Shown here piece after piece: positions 8,723 to 19,339 of a stretch of DNA of 64,000 nt. The notes beneath the pieces were generated by a model, which worked only from the letters and a program-made list of their open reading frames with translations, was not told the origin of the DNA and searched no databases. Position numbers and translations under genes: made by a program. This DNA comes from Ideonella_A sp963843805. GTDB lineage: Bacteria; Pseudomonadota; Gammaproteobacteria; Burkholderiales; Burkholderiaceae_C. Location: positions 1,054,001 through 1,118,000 of the forward strand of contig CAWJLY010000001.1 of NCBI GenBank assembly GCA_963843805.1. The letters run 5' to 3'. Numbering within the stretch: position 1 is the first letter of the stretch; each line of letters starts with the position of its first letter.

Positions 8723-10795
8723 GGCGTTTTTTGCGGCACATTGGCCGCTGCCAACGGGGAGGCCACGCCGGCGCCGGCATCGACCAGCGGAACGTCCGGG
8801 ACCGCCAGCGGGATGATCTGCTGGCCCGCATTCGGGCGGCTCAGAATGATCGTCGCCCCCGGCAGCGGCACCGAGTCGGCCTGCCTCGGCAAACCCACTG
8901 GCGGGCCTGCCTTGCCGATTCGGGTCAGCGCCATGTCATCGGCATTCGGATACAGGCCGAGTTGCAGGTAGTCGAAGACCCGTCGCGCGATCGGCGCCGC
9001 CGCGTCCGAACCGAAACCGGCGTTCTCGACCACCACGGCAAGCGCCACGGTGGGCGCACTGACCGGCGCGAAGGCGATATACAACGAGTGGTCGCGCTTG
9101 TGCTCTTCGATCTTCGACGCGTTGTATTTCTCGTTTTGCCGCAGGCCGACTGCCTGGGCGGTGCCGGTCTTGCCGCCGCTCTGGTAGGCCGCACCCATGA
9201 AGACACGCGCCGACGTTCCTTCTTGAGTCACCCCATACAACGCGCGGCGCAGCAATTGCACATGTGAAGGCTGCAGCGCCAGCGGCTGCATCGAATCGTT
9301 GGCCACATTGCGGCGCGCCCGCGTCACCACATCTTCGATCTCTCGCACCAGCCGCGGCTTGTAACGCTCGCCGCCTGACACCAGGGTGGCAGTCGCGCTG
9401 GCCAGCTGGAGCATCGTGAAATTGTTGTAGCCCTGACCGATACCGAGCGAAATCGTCTCCCCCGCATACCACTTCTTCTGCTCGGGCCGTTTGTAGGCGC
9501 GCCGCTTCCAGGCGGTCGACGGCAGCAGGCCGGTGACTTCGCTTTGCAGATCGATCCCGGTCTTGCGGCCGAAACCGAAAGGCTCGAGCTGGTCGTGCAT
9601 CAGATCCACGCCCATCTCGTTGGCCAGCGAGTAGTAATACACGTTGCTCGACTTGACGATGCTGCGAACCATGTCGACCGGGCCGAGCCCGCCATCGCCG
9701 TGGCTTCGAAAGGTGTGATTGCCGAACTGGAAGTTGCCACCGTCGAAGATCACCTGACTGGCACTGCGCTTGCCCGTTTTCAGCGCCGCCATCGCCATGA
9801 ACGGCTTGAAGGTCGAGCCGGGCGGATACGTGCCGCGCAAGCGCGCGGTTCAGAAGCGGCTTGTCGATCGATTCGTTCAGATCGCGCCAGGATTCGACAT
9901 CGATGCCGTCGACGAACAGATTGGGATCGAAGGTCGGCTTGCTGACGAAGGCCAGCATCTCGCCATTGCGCGGGTCCAGTGCGACCAGCGCGCCACGCCG
10001 ATCGCCGAACATTTCCTCGACCATCGCCTGCAGCCGGATATCGATCGACATCACCAACGTGTTGCCTGGCGTTGCCGGGTTGCTCTTCAATCGGCGCACC
10101 GCGCGCCCGCCGGCGCTGGTCTCGACCTCTTCAAAGCCGGTGGTGCCGTGCAATTCGCGCTCGTAACTCTGCTCGACGCCGAGTTTGCCGATGTAGTCGG
10201 TGCCGCGGTAATTGGCCTGGTCCTCGGATTCCTCGAGATCCTCTTTTTCGGCACGGTTGATGCGGCCGATATAGCCGATCAGGTGGCTGCCGACCTCGCC
10301 GAGCGGGTAGTTGCGGAACAGACGAGCCTTGATCTCGACCGCCGGAAAGCGGAACCGCTGCGCGGTGAAACGTGCCACCTCCTCGTCACTGAGCTTGGTG
10401 CGGATCGGCAGCGACTCGAAACTCTTGCTTTCGTCGACCAATCGCTTGAAACGTTTGCGGTCGCGCGGCTGGATCTCGACCAGTTCAGCCAGCGAGTCGA
10501 TCGTCGCGTCGAGATCGACTGCCTTCGACGGCGTGATCTCCAGCGTGAACGCAGAATAGTTGTTGGCCAGCACGATCCCGTTGCGATCGACGATCAGACC
10601 GCGGTTCGGAACGATCGGCACCACCGCGATGCGGTTGTTGTCGGCACGGGTCGCCAGTTCCTCGTGTTTATAAACCTGCAGAAAGACCAATCGCGCAGTC
10701 AGCAAGCCGAAACCGATCAGGACGAACGCCACCGCAGCAAGCAGCCGGGTGCGGAAGCGGCCGAGTTCGAGTTCGATATCTTTCAGTTCTGTCAC
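8719..10795 (-). CDS. mrdA: Penicillin-binding protein 2 (peptidoglycan transpeptidase), one frameshift
   Basis: The gene reads as one class B PBP across a one-base insertion near 9840: the N-terminal frame reaches LLNRAL, and the next frame continues RGTYPPGSTFKPF, exactly the SxxK active-site region. On the coding strand GCGCTTGCGCGG would read through if it were GCGCTGCGCGG. The parts are an N-terminal membrane anchor (about 15-40), a PBP dimerisation domain, and the transpeptidase domain with SxxK, SSN (IVKSSNVYY) and KTG (SGGKTGTAQ). It cross-links elongation peptidoglycan with RodA. The frameshift splits the active site, so a real mutation would be lethal in rods; I read it as a sequence error. 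Confidence 0.93.
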
Positions 10796-11308
10796 AACGG
10801 TCTATTCTTGTCCGGATCCGGAGTTCTGCGCTGCGGCGCCAGCAGCAGCCAGGTGATGACCGGCCACAACAAGGCTTCGCCGAACGGCGCCGCCAGCAAC
10901 GACCAACCCGGCCACATGCCACCGGCCAGCATGCGAACGATGAACGAAACCGCATGCGCCAGCATGAACAGTGGCAAAACCTGGATCATCTGCGCTGGAA
11001 CGCCAAACCACAACAGGCGACGATGCATGCTGATCGCAAAATAACTCAAAAGCGTATACGCCAGGGCATGTTGTCCGAGCAGCGCGCCATCATGCACATC
11101 GATCAGCAACCCGAACATGAACGCAGATACCGACACCGACTCGGCGCGGTTGGTGGACATTCCAGAACACCAGCGTCAGCGCCAGCATGTCCGGAATTGC
11201 CGGGCTGCGGCCCAGCTGGACTACATCGAGCGCCAGCGCGACGAACAGGCTGAACCCGATGAACACCGGATTGGCCGGCAGCAGCAGTTGCTGGGTGATC
11301 CGGGACAT
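10792..11308 (-). CDS. mreD: Rod-shape determining protein MreD, one frameshift
   Basis: The ATG at 11308 (a TTG at 11323 is possible) opens a small protein with membrane segments. The first frame runs to VFWNVHQPRRVGVG, and the second continues AFMFGLLIDVHDGALLGQHA, both hallmark MreD text. Removing one base near 11125 (coding-strand ATCTGCG to ATCGCG) joins them into about 171 residues, the normal length. MreD bridges MreC and the RodA/PBP2 elongasome in the inner membrane. Its stop overlaps the mrdA start by 4 bases. Confidence 0.88.
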
Positions 11309-11347
11309 TTCAGGCTGCCGCAATCGGCGGGCGGCGATCGGCGTGAA

Positions 11348-12299
11348 TCATGGCCGCGGACCTTTCTTGCCCTTGTCCTTGGCATCGCGCGCAGTCGGAT
11401 CGTCGGCGAGCTGGACGGGACGCGCCGGCATCTGCGTCTGGATCGGTTCGAGCACCAGCACATGGCGCACCGCATCGGCAGAGGCCAGCGGTTTCAGGCT
11501 GATTCGGGCAAAACCCGAGTCGGCCACACGCTCGACCTTGGCCACGGTGGCAACTGCCAGACCCGGGGGATAAACGCCGTCGACGCCGGAGGTGGTCAAC
11601 ATATCGCCGACTTGCACGTCGGCATTGCCCGCCATGAAGCGCAGCTCCAGACCCTCTCCGCCGACCGCGCCCAGGCCGCCGAAAGCAGCACTGCGCGCTT
11701 GCGTCCGAGTATTGAGTACCGGGATGGCTGCATCCTTGTCGGTCAGCAAGGTGACCTCGGCACTGAGCGGATAAACGCGCGTCACCTGCCCGAGCACGCC
11801 CGTCTCGTTGATGACCGGCGAGCCTGCGGCGACGCCTTGCTGGCGGCCGCGGTCGATGATCACCTTGCGTGAATACGGGTCGGCCGCCTCGTAGAGGATT
11901 TCGGCGGCCTGCGATTTGACGATCAATGCGGGGCGCAATTGGAGCAGCGCGCGCAGCTTGTCATTCTCGATCGTCAATTGCTCGACCCGGCTGGCGCGCT
12001 CGGACAGCAATGCGAGCTCCTTGCGCGCCATCGCCTCCGCGCCAAGCGCAGTCTGCAGGCCTTGCAGGTATTCCAGGCCGCCTTGCCAGCTCTTGACCGG
12101 CATGCTCAGGCTGCGCTCCATCGGCAGCATCAAGGTGGCAATCACTGCACGCACGGGCTCGGTCACCTTGAACCGCAGCGTCGGCCACCATCAGAAAAAC
12201 GGCGAGCGCCGAGAACAAGCTGAGCTTGGTCAGCGCGGACGTGCCCTGCCGGAAAAAAGGCGGGGGTGTGCGGTCGAGCAAGCCCAGCGAAGTTGCCAC
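11348..12299 (-). CDS. mreC: Cell-shape determining protein MreC, one frameshift
   Basis: A GTG at 12299 gives the N-terminus MATSLGLLDRTPPPFFRQG followed by a membrane anchor; this start sequence is characteristic of Burkholderiales MreC. The second frame begins FKVTEPVRAVIATLM and carries the coiled coil (about 70-115) and the beta-barrel MreC domain (GSPVINETGVLGQV, DMLTTSGVDGVYPPGLAVA). One extra base near 12176 separates the frames. Repaired length is about 316 residues. MreC organises PBP2 in the periplasm. The C-terminus is a Pro/Lys/Gly-rich tail. Confidence 0.9.
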
Positions 12300-12385
12300 T
12301 GCATGTCAATCAGGACCGGTCGATCAGCGGTGCGAGGAGCAAGCACGCAGGCAACAGCCGGCAGCGATCACCGCCCCGCGCTGCC

Positions 12386-13429
12386 TCACTCCGAGGTGAA
12401 GATGGAGCCCAGACGCTCCATGCGTTCCAGCGCCATGCCGCAACCTCGAACCACACAGGTCAGAGGATCTTCGGCAACCAGCACCGGCAAGCCGGTTTCT
12501 TCGGCCAGCAGGCGATCGAGATCGCGCAGCAGGGCGCCGCCACCGGTCAGCATCATGCCGCGCTCGGCGATATCGGCGCCAAGTTCGGGCGGCGTCTGTT
12601 CCAGCGCGTTCTTGACCGCCGAGACCATCTGGTTCAGCGGATCGGTCAGCGCCTCGAGGATTTCGTTGCTGCTGATCGTGAACGAGCGCGGCACGCCTTC
12701 GCTGAGGTTGCGGCCCTTGACCTCGATCTCCTTGACTTCGGAGCCGGGAAACGCGCTGCCGATATTCTTCTTGATCGACTCGGCGGTCGGCTCGCCGATC
12801 AACATGCCGTAGTTGCGACGGATGTAGTTGATGATCGATTCGTCGAACTTGTCGCCGCCGACCCGGATGCTGCCCTTGTAGACCATGCCGCCGAGGCTGA
12901 TCACGCCGACCTCGGTGGTGCCGCCGCCGATGTCGACGACCATCGAGCCTTCGGCCTCGGACACCGGCAGGCCGGCGCCGATCGCGGCGGCCATCGGCTC
13001 CTCGATCAGATAGACCTCGCTGGCGCCGGCGCCGAGCGCCGATTCGCGGATGGCGCGACGCTCGACCTGGGTCGAGCCGCAAGGCACGCAGATGATGATC
13101 CGCGGGCTCGGGCGCAGCACCGAGCGCGGGTGGACCATCTTGATGAACTGCTTGAGCATCTGCTCGGTGACGGTGAAATCGGCGATCACGCCGTCCTTCA
13201 TCGGGCGGATGGCCTCGATGTTGCCGGGCACCTTGCCCAGCATGGCCTTGGCTTCCTTGCCGACCGCCTGGATGGTCTTCTTGCCGTTGGGGCCGCCTTC
13301 ATGGCGGATCGAGACAACAGACGGCTCGTCCAGCACGATTCCTTTGCCGCGCACGTAGATCAACGTGTTGGCGGTTCCAAGGTCGATGGCGAGGTCCGTC
13401 GAGAAATAGCGACGAAAGGATCCGAACAT
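12386..13429 (-). CDS. mreB: Rod-shape determining actin homologue MreB
   Basis: Starting at the ATG at 13429 the protein is 347 residues and begins MFGSFRRYFSTDLAIDLGTA, the standard MreB N-terminus with the phosphate-1 loop (DLGTANT). The phosphate-2 (VVDIGGGTTEVGV) and adenosine (MLTGGGALL) motifs follow. It forms membrane-bound filaments that direct elongation. It is the first gene of the mreBCD-mrdA-rodA operon and is divergent from gatC; the shared 270-bp spacer must hold both promoters. The frame is intact. Confidence 0.97.
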   Translation of the reverse strand: MFGSFRRYFSTDLAIDLGTANTLIYVRGKGIVLDEPSVVSIRHEGGPNGKKTIQAVGKEAKAMLGKVPGNIEAIRPMKDGVIADFTVTEQMLKQFIKMVHPRSVLRPSPRIIICVPCGSTQVERRAIRESALGAGASEVYLIEEPMAAAIGAGLPVSEAEGSMVVDIGGGTTEVGVISLGGMVYKGSIRVGGDKFDESIINYIRRNYGMLIGEPTAESIKKNIGSAFPGSEVKEIEVKGRNLSEGVPRSFTISSNEILEALTDPLNQMVSAVKNALEQTPPELGADIAERGMMLTGGGALLRDLDRLLAEETGLPVLVAEDPLTCVVRGCGMALERMERLGSIFTSE

Positions 13430-13656
13430 GTTGAATGGGGGTGGTAGTCGGCAGCGCGACACGCGGCTGATCGTGCTTGCGGCCCCTGCGGGCTGTCAAA
13501 GCGCTGCGAAAACGCGGATTCCGTTGGAGTGACGACGATGGGGCCGGATCAACATGGTGACGAGGCCCCGCGAAGACCGACCGCGCCCAGTGCCGCAGCG
13601 CAATCGAAAGTAATATGGATAACCGAGGATAATAACCGATCCCCACCTGACTTCCC

Positions 13657-13678
13657 TACCGCAGCCGAGGCTGCGGTA
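13657..13678. repeat. Perfect 22-bp inverted repeat upstream of gatC
   Basis: TACCGCAGCC (13657-13666) and GGCTGCGGTA (13669-13678) are perfect 10-base arms around a 2-base centre, ending 21 bp before the gatC ATG. Just upstream is an AT-rich stretch with -10-like hexamers and two direct copies of ATAACCGA (13619-13626 and 13632-13639). The palindrome could be an operator or an RNA hairpin near the gatC ribosome binding region. No T-run supports a terminator. Confidence 0.55.
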
Positions 13679-13699
13679 TTGCCTGCGAGCACCGATGAG

Positions 13700-13999
13700 A
13701 TGGCATTGACCAGCCAAGACGTCAGCCGAATTGCCCACTTGGCGAGGCTGGAACTGCAAGAAGCCGAACAAGCGTCGATGCTGACCCAGTTGAACGGTTT
13801 TTTTTCGATCGTCGATCAGATGAGCCTGGTCGACACCCGTGGCGTGGTGCCTTTGTATACGCCGCTGTCGGCACTCAGCGAAGTCGAGTTGCGCCTGCGC
13901 GACGACATCGTCACCGAATGCAACGACCGCGAACGCAACCAGTTGAGTGCGCCAATGGTCGAGGACGGCCTGTTTCTGGTTCCCAAGGTGCTCGAATGA
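13700..13999 (+). CDS. gatC: Asp/Glu-tRNA amidotransferase subunit C
   Basis: The ATG at 13700 gives 99 residues starting MALTSQDVSRIAHLARLEL, the canonical GatC N-terminus; the frame is open further upstream, but those residues do not look like GatC. GatC stabilises the GatA-GatB interface in the enzyme that converts Glu-tRNA(Gln) and Asp-tRNA(Asn) to Gln- and Asn-tRNA. The C-terminal MVEDGLFLVPKVLE is conserved. Its stop overlaps the gatA ATG by 4 bases. Confidence 0.95.
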   Translation: MALTSQDVSRIAHLARLELQEAEQASMLTQLNGFFSIVDQMSLVDTRGVVPLYTPLSALSEVELRLRDDIVTECNDRERNQLSAPMVEDGLFLVPKVLE

Positions 14000-15502
14000 G
14001 CAGCTCGGTCGGCGCCGACCTGCACGACTGGAGTGTTGCCGAACTGGCTGCCGAACTGGCTGCCGGCAAGGTATCGAGTGTCGAGGCGGTACAGCATCTG
14101 CTCGGACGCTGCCAGGCGGGTGCCGATCTCGGTGCGTTTCTCTGCATCGATGCCGACCAGGCGCTGGCCCAGGCGACCGCTGCCGACGCCCGGCGACGGC
14201 AGGGTGAACCGTCGGCTTTGCTGGGCGTTCCGATCGCACACAAGGACATCTTTGTTACGCGCGATCTGCCGACCACCGCCGGCTCGAAAATGCTCGAGGG
14301 CTACCGCAGCCCCTTCGATGCGACCGTGGTCAGCCGCCTGGCACAGGCCGGCGCGGTCACGCTTGGGCAAGCTCAATTGCGACGAATTCGCGATGGGTTC
14401 GGCCAACGAAAACTCGGCCTTCGGCGTCGTCCGCAACCCGTGGGACCGCCAGCGCGTACCGGGCGGCTCGTCCGGCGGCTCAGCAGCCGCGGTGGCTGCA
14501 CGGCTGATACCGGCAGCCACCGGCACCGATACCGGCGGCTCGATCCGCCAGCCCGCCAGTTTTTGCGGCATCACCGGAATCAAGCCGACCTATGGCGTGT
14601 GTTCGCGCTTCGGCATGATCGCCTTTGCATCGAGCCTGGACCAGGCCGGCCCACTGGCGCGCAGCGCCGAAGATTGCGCGCTGCTGCTGTCGGCGATGGG
14701 CGGCTTCGACGAGCGCGATGCAACCAGCGCGCAACGCGCGCCGCAAGATTATTCGAGTGCGCTGAAGCAACTGCGCCCGGGCGCCGATGCCCGCCGACCG
14801 CTGGCCGGTTTGCGGATCGGCCTGCCGGCCGAGTTTTTCCCGGCGGAATTGGCGGCCGATGTCGACGGCGCGGTACGCGGTGCGCTGGCCGAGTTCGAGA
14901 AGCTCGGGGCCACGCTGGTCGATGTGAGCCTGCCGCGCACCGAATTGTCGATCCCGGTCTACTACATCATCGCACCCGCCGAAGCCAGCTCGAACCTGAG
15001 CCGTTTTGACGGCGTGCGTTTCGGCCACCGCGCGAAGCAGTATGGCGACCTGCTCGACATGTACAAGAAAAGCCGCGCCGAAGGTTTTGGTGCCGAGGTC
15101 AAGCGACGCATCATGATCGGCACCTATGTGCTGTCGCACGGTTATTACGACGCCTATTACCTGCAGGCGCAAAAATTGCGCCGCATGATTGCCGACGATT
15201 TCCAGGCCTGTTTCAAGAACTGCGACCTGATCGCCGGGCCGGTGGCGCCGACCGTGGCCTGGCCGATCGGGGGTCAGGGCGATGATCCGGTCAAGACCTA
15301 CCTGGCCGACATCTTCACGCTGCCTGCCAGCCTGGCCGGCCTGCCTGGCATGAGCCTGCCGGCCGGCTTCGGCGAGCACGGCATGCCGGTCGGTCTGCAA
15401 CTGATCGGCAACTATTTCGACGAAGGTCGGCTGCTGCACAGCGCCCATGCATTTCAGCAGGTCACCGACTGGCACCGGCGTGCCCCGGGGCCTCCGCGAT
15501 GA
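13996..15502 (+). CDS. gatA: Asp/Glu-tRNA amidotransferase subunit A, one frameshift
   Basis: GatA is the amidase that frees ammonia from glutamine for GatB. The Ser-Ser-Lys triad is visible: Lys in PIAHKDIF, Ser in GGSSGGSAAAVAA and Ser in DTGGSIRQP. The reading frame changes at about 14363, where ACGCTTGGGCAAG would read in frame as ACGCTGGGCAAG, giving the expected TLGKLNCDEFAMGS. Repaired length is about 501 residues, slightly longer than the usual 485-495. The gene overlaps gatC upstream and gatB downstream by ATGA. I treat the shift as a sequence error. Confidence 0.93.
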
Positions 15503-16951
15503 GCGCCCGTCAAGCTGATCCGCGGCTACGAGGTGGTGATCGGCCTCGAGACCCATGCCCAGCTGTCGACCGCATCGAAGATCTTCAGCGGCTCGTCGAC
15601 ACGATTCGGCGCCGAGCCCAATACCCAGGCGTCGGTGGTCGACCTGGCGCTGCCGGGCAGCCTGCCGGTGATGAATCGCGGCGCGGTCGAACGCGCGATC
15701 CGTTTCGGCCTGGCGGTCGGTGCCAAGGTCGCCAGGCACTCGATCTTCGCGCGCAAGAACTATTTCTACCCCGATCTGCCCAAGGGCTACCAGATCAGCC
15801 AATACGAGACGCCGGTGGTGCAGGGCGGGTCGGTCGACTTCTTCGTCGGCGAGCAGCCCCATCGCGTCAGCTTGACCCGCGCCCATCTCGAAGAGGACGC
15901 CGGCAAATCGCTGCACGAGGACTATGCCGGGCAGACCGGCATCGACCTGAACCGCGCCGGCACGCCGCTGCTCGAGATCGTCACCGAGCCCGACATGCGC
16001 TCCAGCGTCGAGGCGGCCGAATATGCGAAGGCGTTGCATGCGCTGGTGGTCTGGCTCGGCATCTGCGACGGCAACATGCAGGAAGGCAGCTTCCGCTGCG
16101 ATGCCAACGTCTCGGTGCGCAAGCCCGGCGAGCCGCTGGGCACGCGGCGCGAGATCAAGAACCTGAACAGCTTCCGCTTTCTGCAGCAGGCGATCGACTA
16201 CGAGATCCAGTGGCAGATCGACCTGCTCGAGGATGGTGGCCAGATCCAGCAGGCGACCGTGCTGTTCAACCCCGACAGCGGCGAAACGCGGGCGATGCGG
16301 ACCAAGGAAGACGCGCACGACTACCGCTATTTCCCCGATCCCGACCTGCCGCCGCTGGTGATCTCGGATGCGTGGATCAGCCGAGGTTCGCGAGGCGATG
16401 CCCGAATTGCCGGCGGCGATGGCCGAACGTTTCCAGCGCGACTATTCGCTGCCCGCCCACGACGCGGCGATGATGACGCAGAGCAAGGCGATGGCGGCGT
16501 ATTTCGAACGCGTCGCCAAGGCCAGCGGCGCGCCCAAACTGGCCGCCAACTGGTTGATGGGCGAGGTGTCGCGGCGCCTGAATGCGCAGGCCACGACGAT
16601 CGACGACAGCCCGATCGAGCGCCGATGCACTGGCTGCACTGATCGGTCGCATCGGCGATGGCGGCTTGTCGAACAGCGGCGCGCGGCAGATCTTCGATGC
16701 GCATGTGGCAGGGTGATCGCCGCGGCGTCGACGACCTGATCGAGGCGCTGGGTTTGCGCCAGATGAGCGACAGCAGCGAGCTCGAGCGCATCATCGACGA
16801 GGTGCTGGCGGCCAACTCAGAAGTCGGTCGACGAATACCGCAGCGGCAAGGACAAGGCCTTCAATGCGCTGGTCGGCCAGGTCATGAAGGCCAGCCAGGG
16901 CAAGGCCAATCCGGGGCAGGTCAATCAGCTGTTGAAAGCCGGCTCGGTTGA
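15499..16951 (+). CDS. gatB: Asp/Glu-tRNA amidotransferase subunit B, six indels
   Basis: GatB is the kinase/transamidase subunit that activates Glu or Asp on tRNA. Successive frames spell a complete GatB: YEVVIGLETHAQL, NYFYPDLPKGYQISQYE, EIKNLNSF, DYRYFPDPDLPP, then MPELPAAMAERF and the C-terminal YqeY-like tail with KDKAFNALVGQVMK. Joining them needs indels near 15507, 16381, 16622, 16702 and 16819 (each one extra base) and about 16937 (one missing base). The start ATG at 15499 overlaps the gatA stop. Six lesions in an essential gene beside intact neighbours point to sequencing error. Confidence 0.88.
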
Positions 16952-17623
16952 GGGCACACGCCCTCGCGGGCGCCGACTCAGCGCGGGTCGGCCGGGCATC
17001 GACTGCGTGCTGATGGATGTGCCTTTCCACAGCGGCGCCAGACGGCGCGCTTCTTCGTCGTAACGCGCATTGATGCGGTCGGCTTCAGCCGTCTGGTTCT
17101 GCACCAGCGATTGCTGCGCCTTCAGCATCGCCTCGTTGGCATCGAGTCTCTGCTTCAAGTCGGCCGGCATCGGTTTGCCTTCATGGCCGAGCAGCTTCTG
17201 CGGCCAGCGGCTTGTGCGCGGCCTGCAAGTCTGCGATTCGCTTGCGGGTGGCCTCGATCGAGGTGCTGACCAGTCGCAGCGCATCGACTCGCGCGCTCTG
17301 GTGTTGCGCCTGCTTCCGGAAAGCGGCGCAGCAGCATCCGGTCGCGCTTGAGATTCTCCTGTTCGGCCATGCGCAACGCGCTCAGCGTCCCGCTCGCGGC
17401 GCTCGGCGGCGCTGCGCTCCTGCGGCGACACGCCGGCGGGACGATCGCCTTCAAGCTGCCGTCGGCGATTCAGAACGCGCTGCGACTGGTCCACACAGGC
17501 GGCAATCGGTCGGTCGGCGGTGTGCCTGCGCCCGTTCTTGTCGGTGCAGATGAAAATCGCGGCGGTCGCGGATTGGGCCAGCAGCGCTAACACGCTGCCA
17601 TAGACGAAGGTTCGCAACATCAT
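16925..17623 (-). CDS. DUF4124 domain secreted protein, several indels
   Basis: The protein starts with a signal peptide (about 1-22, cleavage after SATAA) and then FICTDKNGRRHTADRPIAAC, the DUF4124 pattern of a short periplasmic beta domain. A long charged helical region follows (ERRERDAER ... LKQRLDANEAMLKAQQSLV), probably coiled coil. The middle is split over frames: NADGSLK-like text, MAEQENLKRDRMLLRRFP and GHEGKPMPADLKQ lie in different frames, needing at least three to four single-base corrections between about 17215 and 17475. The C-terminus is uncertain and overlaps the 3' end of gatB tail to tail. Function unknown. Confidence 0.6.
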   Translation of the reverse strand: MMLRTFVYGSVLALLAQSATAAIFICTDKNGRRHTADRPIAACVDQSQRVLNRRRQLEGDRPAGVSPQERSAAERRERDAERVAHGRTGESQARPDAAAPLSGSRRNTRARESMRCDWSAPRSRPPASESQTCRPRTSRWPQKLLGHEGKPMPADLKQRLDANEAMLKAQQSLVQNQTAEADRINARYDEEARRLAPLWKGTSISTQSMPGRPALSRRPRGRVPSTEPAFNS

Positions 17624-17664
17624 GAGGCGTGCATGGCACCGCGGTCAGGTCGACCCACCGATTG

Positions 17665-18369
17665 TCAGGCGCCGTAGCGTTGCCGATAGGCCGAAACAGC
17701 GGGCAGAAATGCCGCTTGTTGCGGATCGGACTGCTGGCCCAGATAGTGCCAGCAGATCGGCCAGCGTCGCCACCGCGACCACCGGCAGGCCGAGTTCGCG
17801 CTGCACCTGCTGGACCGCCGACAGCTGCGAGTCGACACCGTCTTCGCCGGCCTTCTCCTGTCGGTCGAGCGCAATGCCGACACCGCAGGGCTCGGCCCCG
17901 GCGGCGCGGATCATCGCGATCGACTCGCGCACCGACGTGCCGGCCGAAATCACGTCGTCGAGGATCAAGACCCTGCCGCGCAGCGCGCGCCGACCAGCGT
18001 GCCGCCTTCGCCATGGTCCTTGGCCTCCTTGCGGTTGTAGGCGAACGGCACATTGCGGCCGCTGCGCGCCAGCTCGATCGCTACCGCCGCGGCCAGCGTG
18101 ATGCCCTTGTAGGCCGGGCCGAAGATCATGTCGAACTCGAGCCCCGAGCCGATCAGCCGGCGCTGCGTAGAATTGCGCCAGACGGCCGAGCTTGGCGCCG
18201 TCGTCGAACAGACCGGCATTGAAGAAATACGGCGAAAGCCGCCCCGCCTTGGTCTTGAACTCCCCGAAACGCAATACCCCGGCATCGACCGAGAAGCGGA
18301 CAAAGTCCAGCGCCAGCGCATCGGCCTCGGCCGACCGCAGCCCTGATCGGCCGGGTTTTTCGAAGGCAT
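17665..18369 (-). CDS. pyrE: Orotate phosphoribosyltransferase, several indels
   Basis: PyrE joins orotate and PRPP in pyrimidine synthesis. Three frames together give a complete enzyme: DFVRFSVDAGVLRFGEFKTK and SPYFFNAGLFDDG, then FDMIFGPAYKGITLAAAVA and AYNRKEAKDHGEGG (PRPP loop), then VLILDDVISAGTSVRE (PRPP-binding motif) and the C-terminus AAFLPAVSAYRQRYGA. Indels are needed near 18345, 18172, 17988 and 17745. The likely start is the ATG at 18369, only 4 bases from the divergent xthA start, so the start should be treated as tentative. Confidence 0.85.
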
Positions 18370-18373
18370 ACGC

Positions 18374-19182
18374 GTGTTCCGTCTCGTCTCGTTGAATCTG
18401 AATGGCATCCGATCGGCTGCCAATAAGGGCCTGCTGCCGTGGGCCGAAAGCATGCAAATCGATTGTATGGGGGTGCAGGAACTGAAGGCCCAGGCCGGCG
18501 ACCTCGAAGGCCGCTTCGAGCAGATCGCCGGCATGCACGGCCATTTCCATTGCGCGCAGAAGAAGGGCTATTCGGGCGTCGGCCTGTACAGCCGGGACAC
18601 GGCCGAGCGAGGTCAGCGTCGGCTTCGGCCACCCCGAGTTCGACGCTGAAGGTCGCTATGTCGAGGCGCGATTCGATCGTCCCGGCCACCCGACCCTGCC
18701 GCCGCTTGAGCATCATCAGCTGCTATTTCCCGAGCGGGTCGAGCGGCGAAGCGCAGGCAGCAGGCGAAATTTCGATTCCTCGCGCTGATGTATCCGCACC
18801 TGCAGCAGCTGCGCGCGCGAGCGCGAGTTCATCCTGCTCGGCGACATCAATATCGCGCACCAGCAGATCGATCTGAAGAACTGGCGCAGCAACCAGAAGA
18901 ACAGCGGCTTCCTGCCCGAGGAGCGGGCCTGGATGACGCGAGCGATCGACGAACTCGGCCTGGTCGACGTGCACCGCAAGCCTGCGCCCGCACGACGGCG
19001 GCGAGGCCTACACCTGGTGGAGCAACCGCGGCCAGGCCTGGGCCAACAACGTGGGTTGGCGGCTCGACTATCAGTTGGCGACGCCGGGGGTTGCGGCGCT
19101 CGCCAGATCGGTCTCGGTCTACAAGGAGCAGCGCTTCTCGGACCATGCGCCGCTGATCGTCGATTACGGGTTCAAGCTCTGA
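18374..19182 (+). CDS. xthA: Exodeoxyribonuclease III, several indels
   Basis: The GTG at 18374 begins MFRLVSLNLNGIRSAANKG, the N-terminus of the betaproteobacterial exonuclease III/AP endonuclease. Later frames supply ISCYFPSGSSGE, EFILLGDINIAHQQIDLKNW (catalytic D/N), SGFLPEERAWMTR, YTWWSNRGQAWANNVGWRLD and the final SDHAPLIVDYGFKL with the catalytic D/H. At least four indels separate these (about 18620, 18705, 18755-18825 and 18985). The complete motif set in order indicates a functional repair gene with sequence errors. It is head-to-head with pyrE. Confidence 0.83.
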
Positions 19183-19339
19183 CGCGGTGCCGACCATCGT
19201 CCACGAGGTCGTTCCCGAGCTGTCGTGTCGGCTTGCGGGTGATGGCCAGCCGGTTGTCATGGTGCAGCGCTGATCCTGAGCGCGACTTGAAAAACCGAAC
19301 GAAATGGCAGTCATTTCCGGGACCGGACACTCTAGATCA

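Noticed and set aside
9830..9850. Programmed ribosomal frameshift in mrdA (and in gatA, secY and others)
   Set aside because: There is no shared slippery heptamer with downstream pseudoknot, and the number of affected genes is too high. Sequence error explains all cases at once.
14480..16318. A 612-codon frame antisense to gatA and gatB
   Set aside because: It mirrors the coding frame of the amidotransferase genes and has no family motif; its length comes from codon bias.
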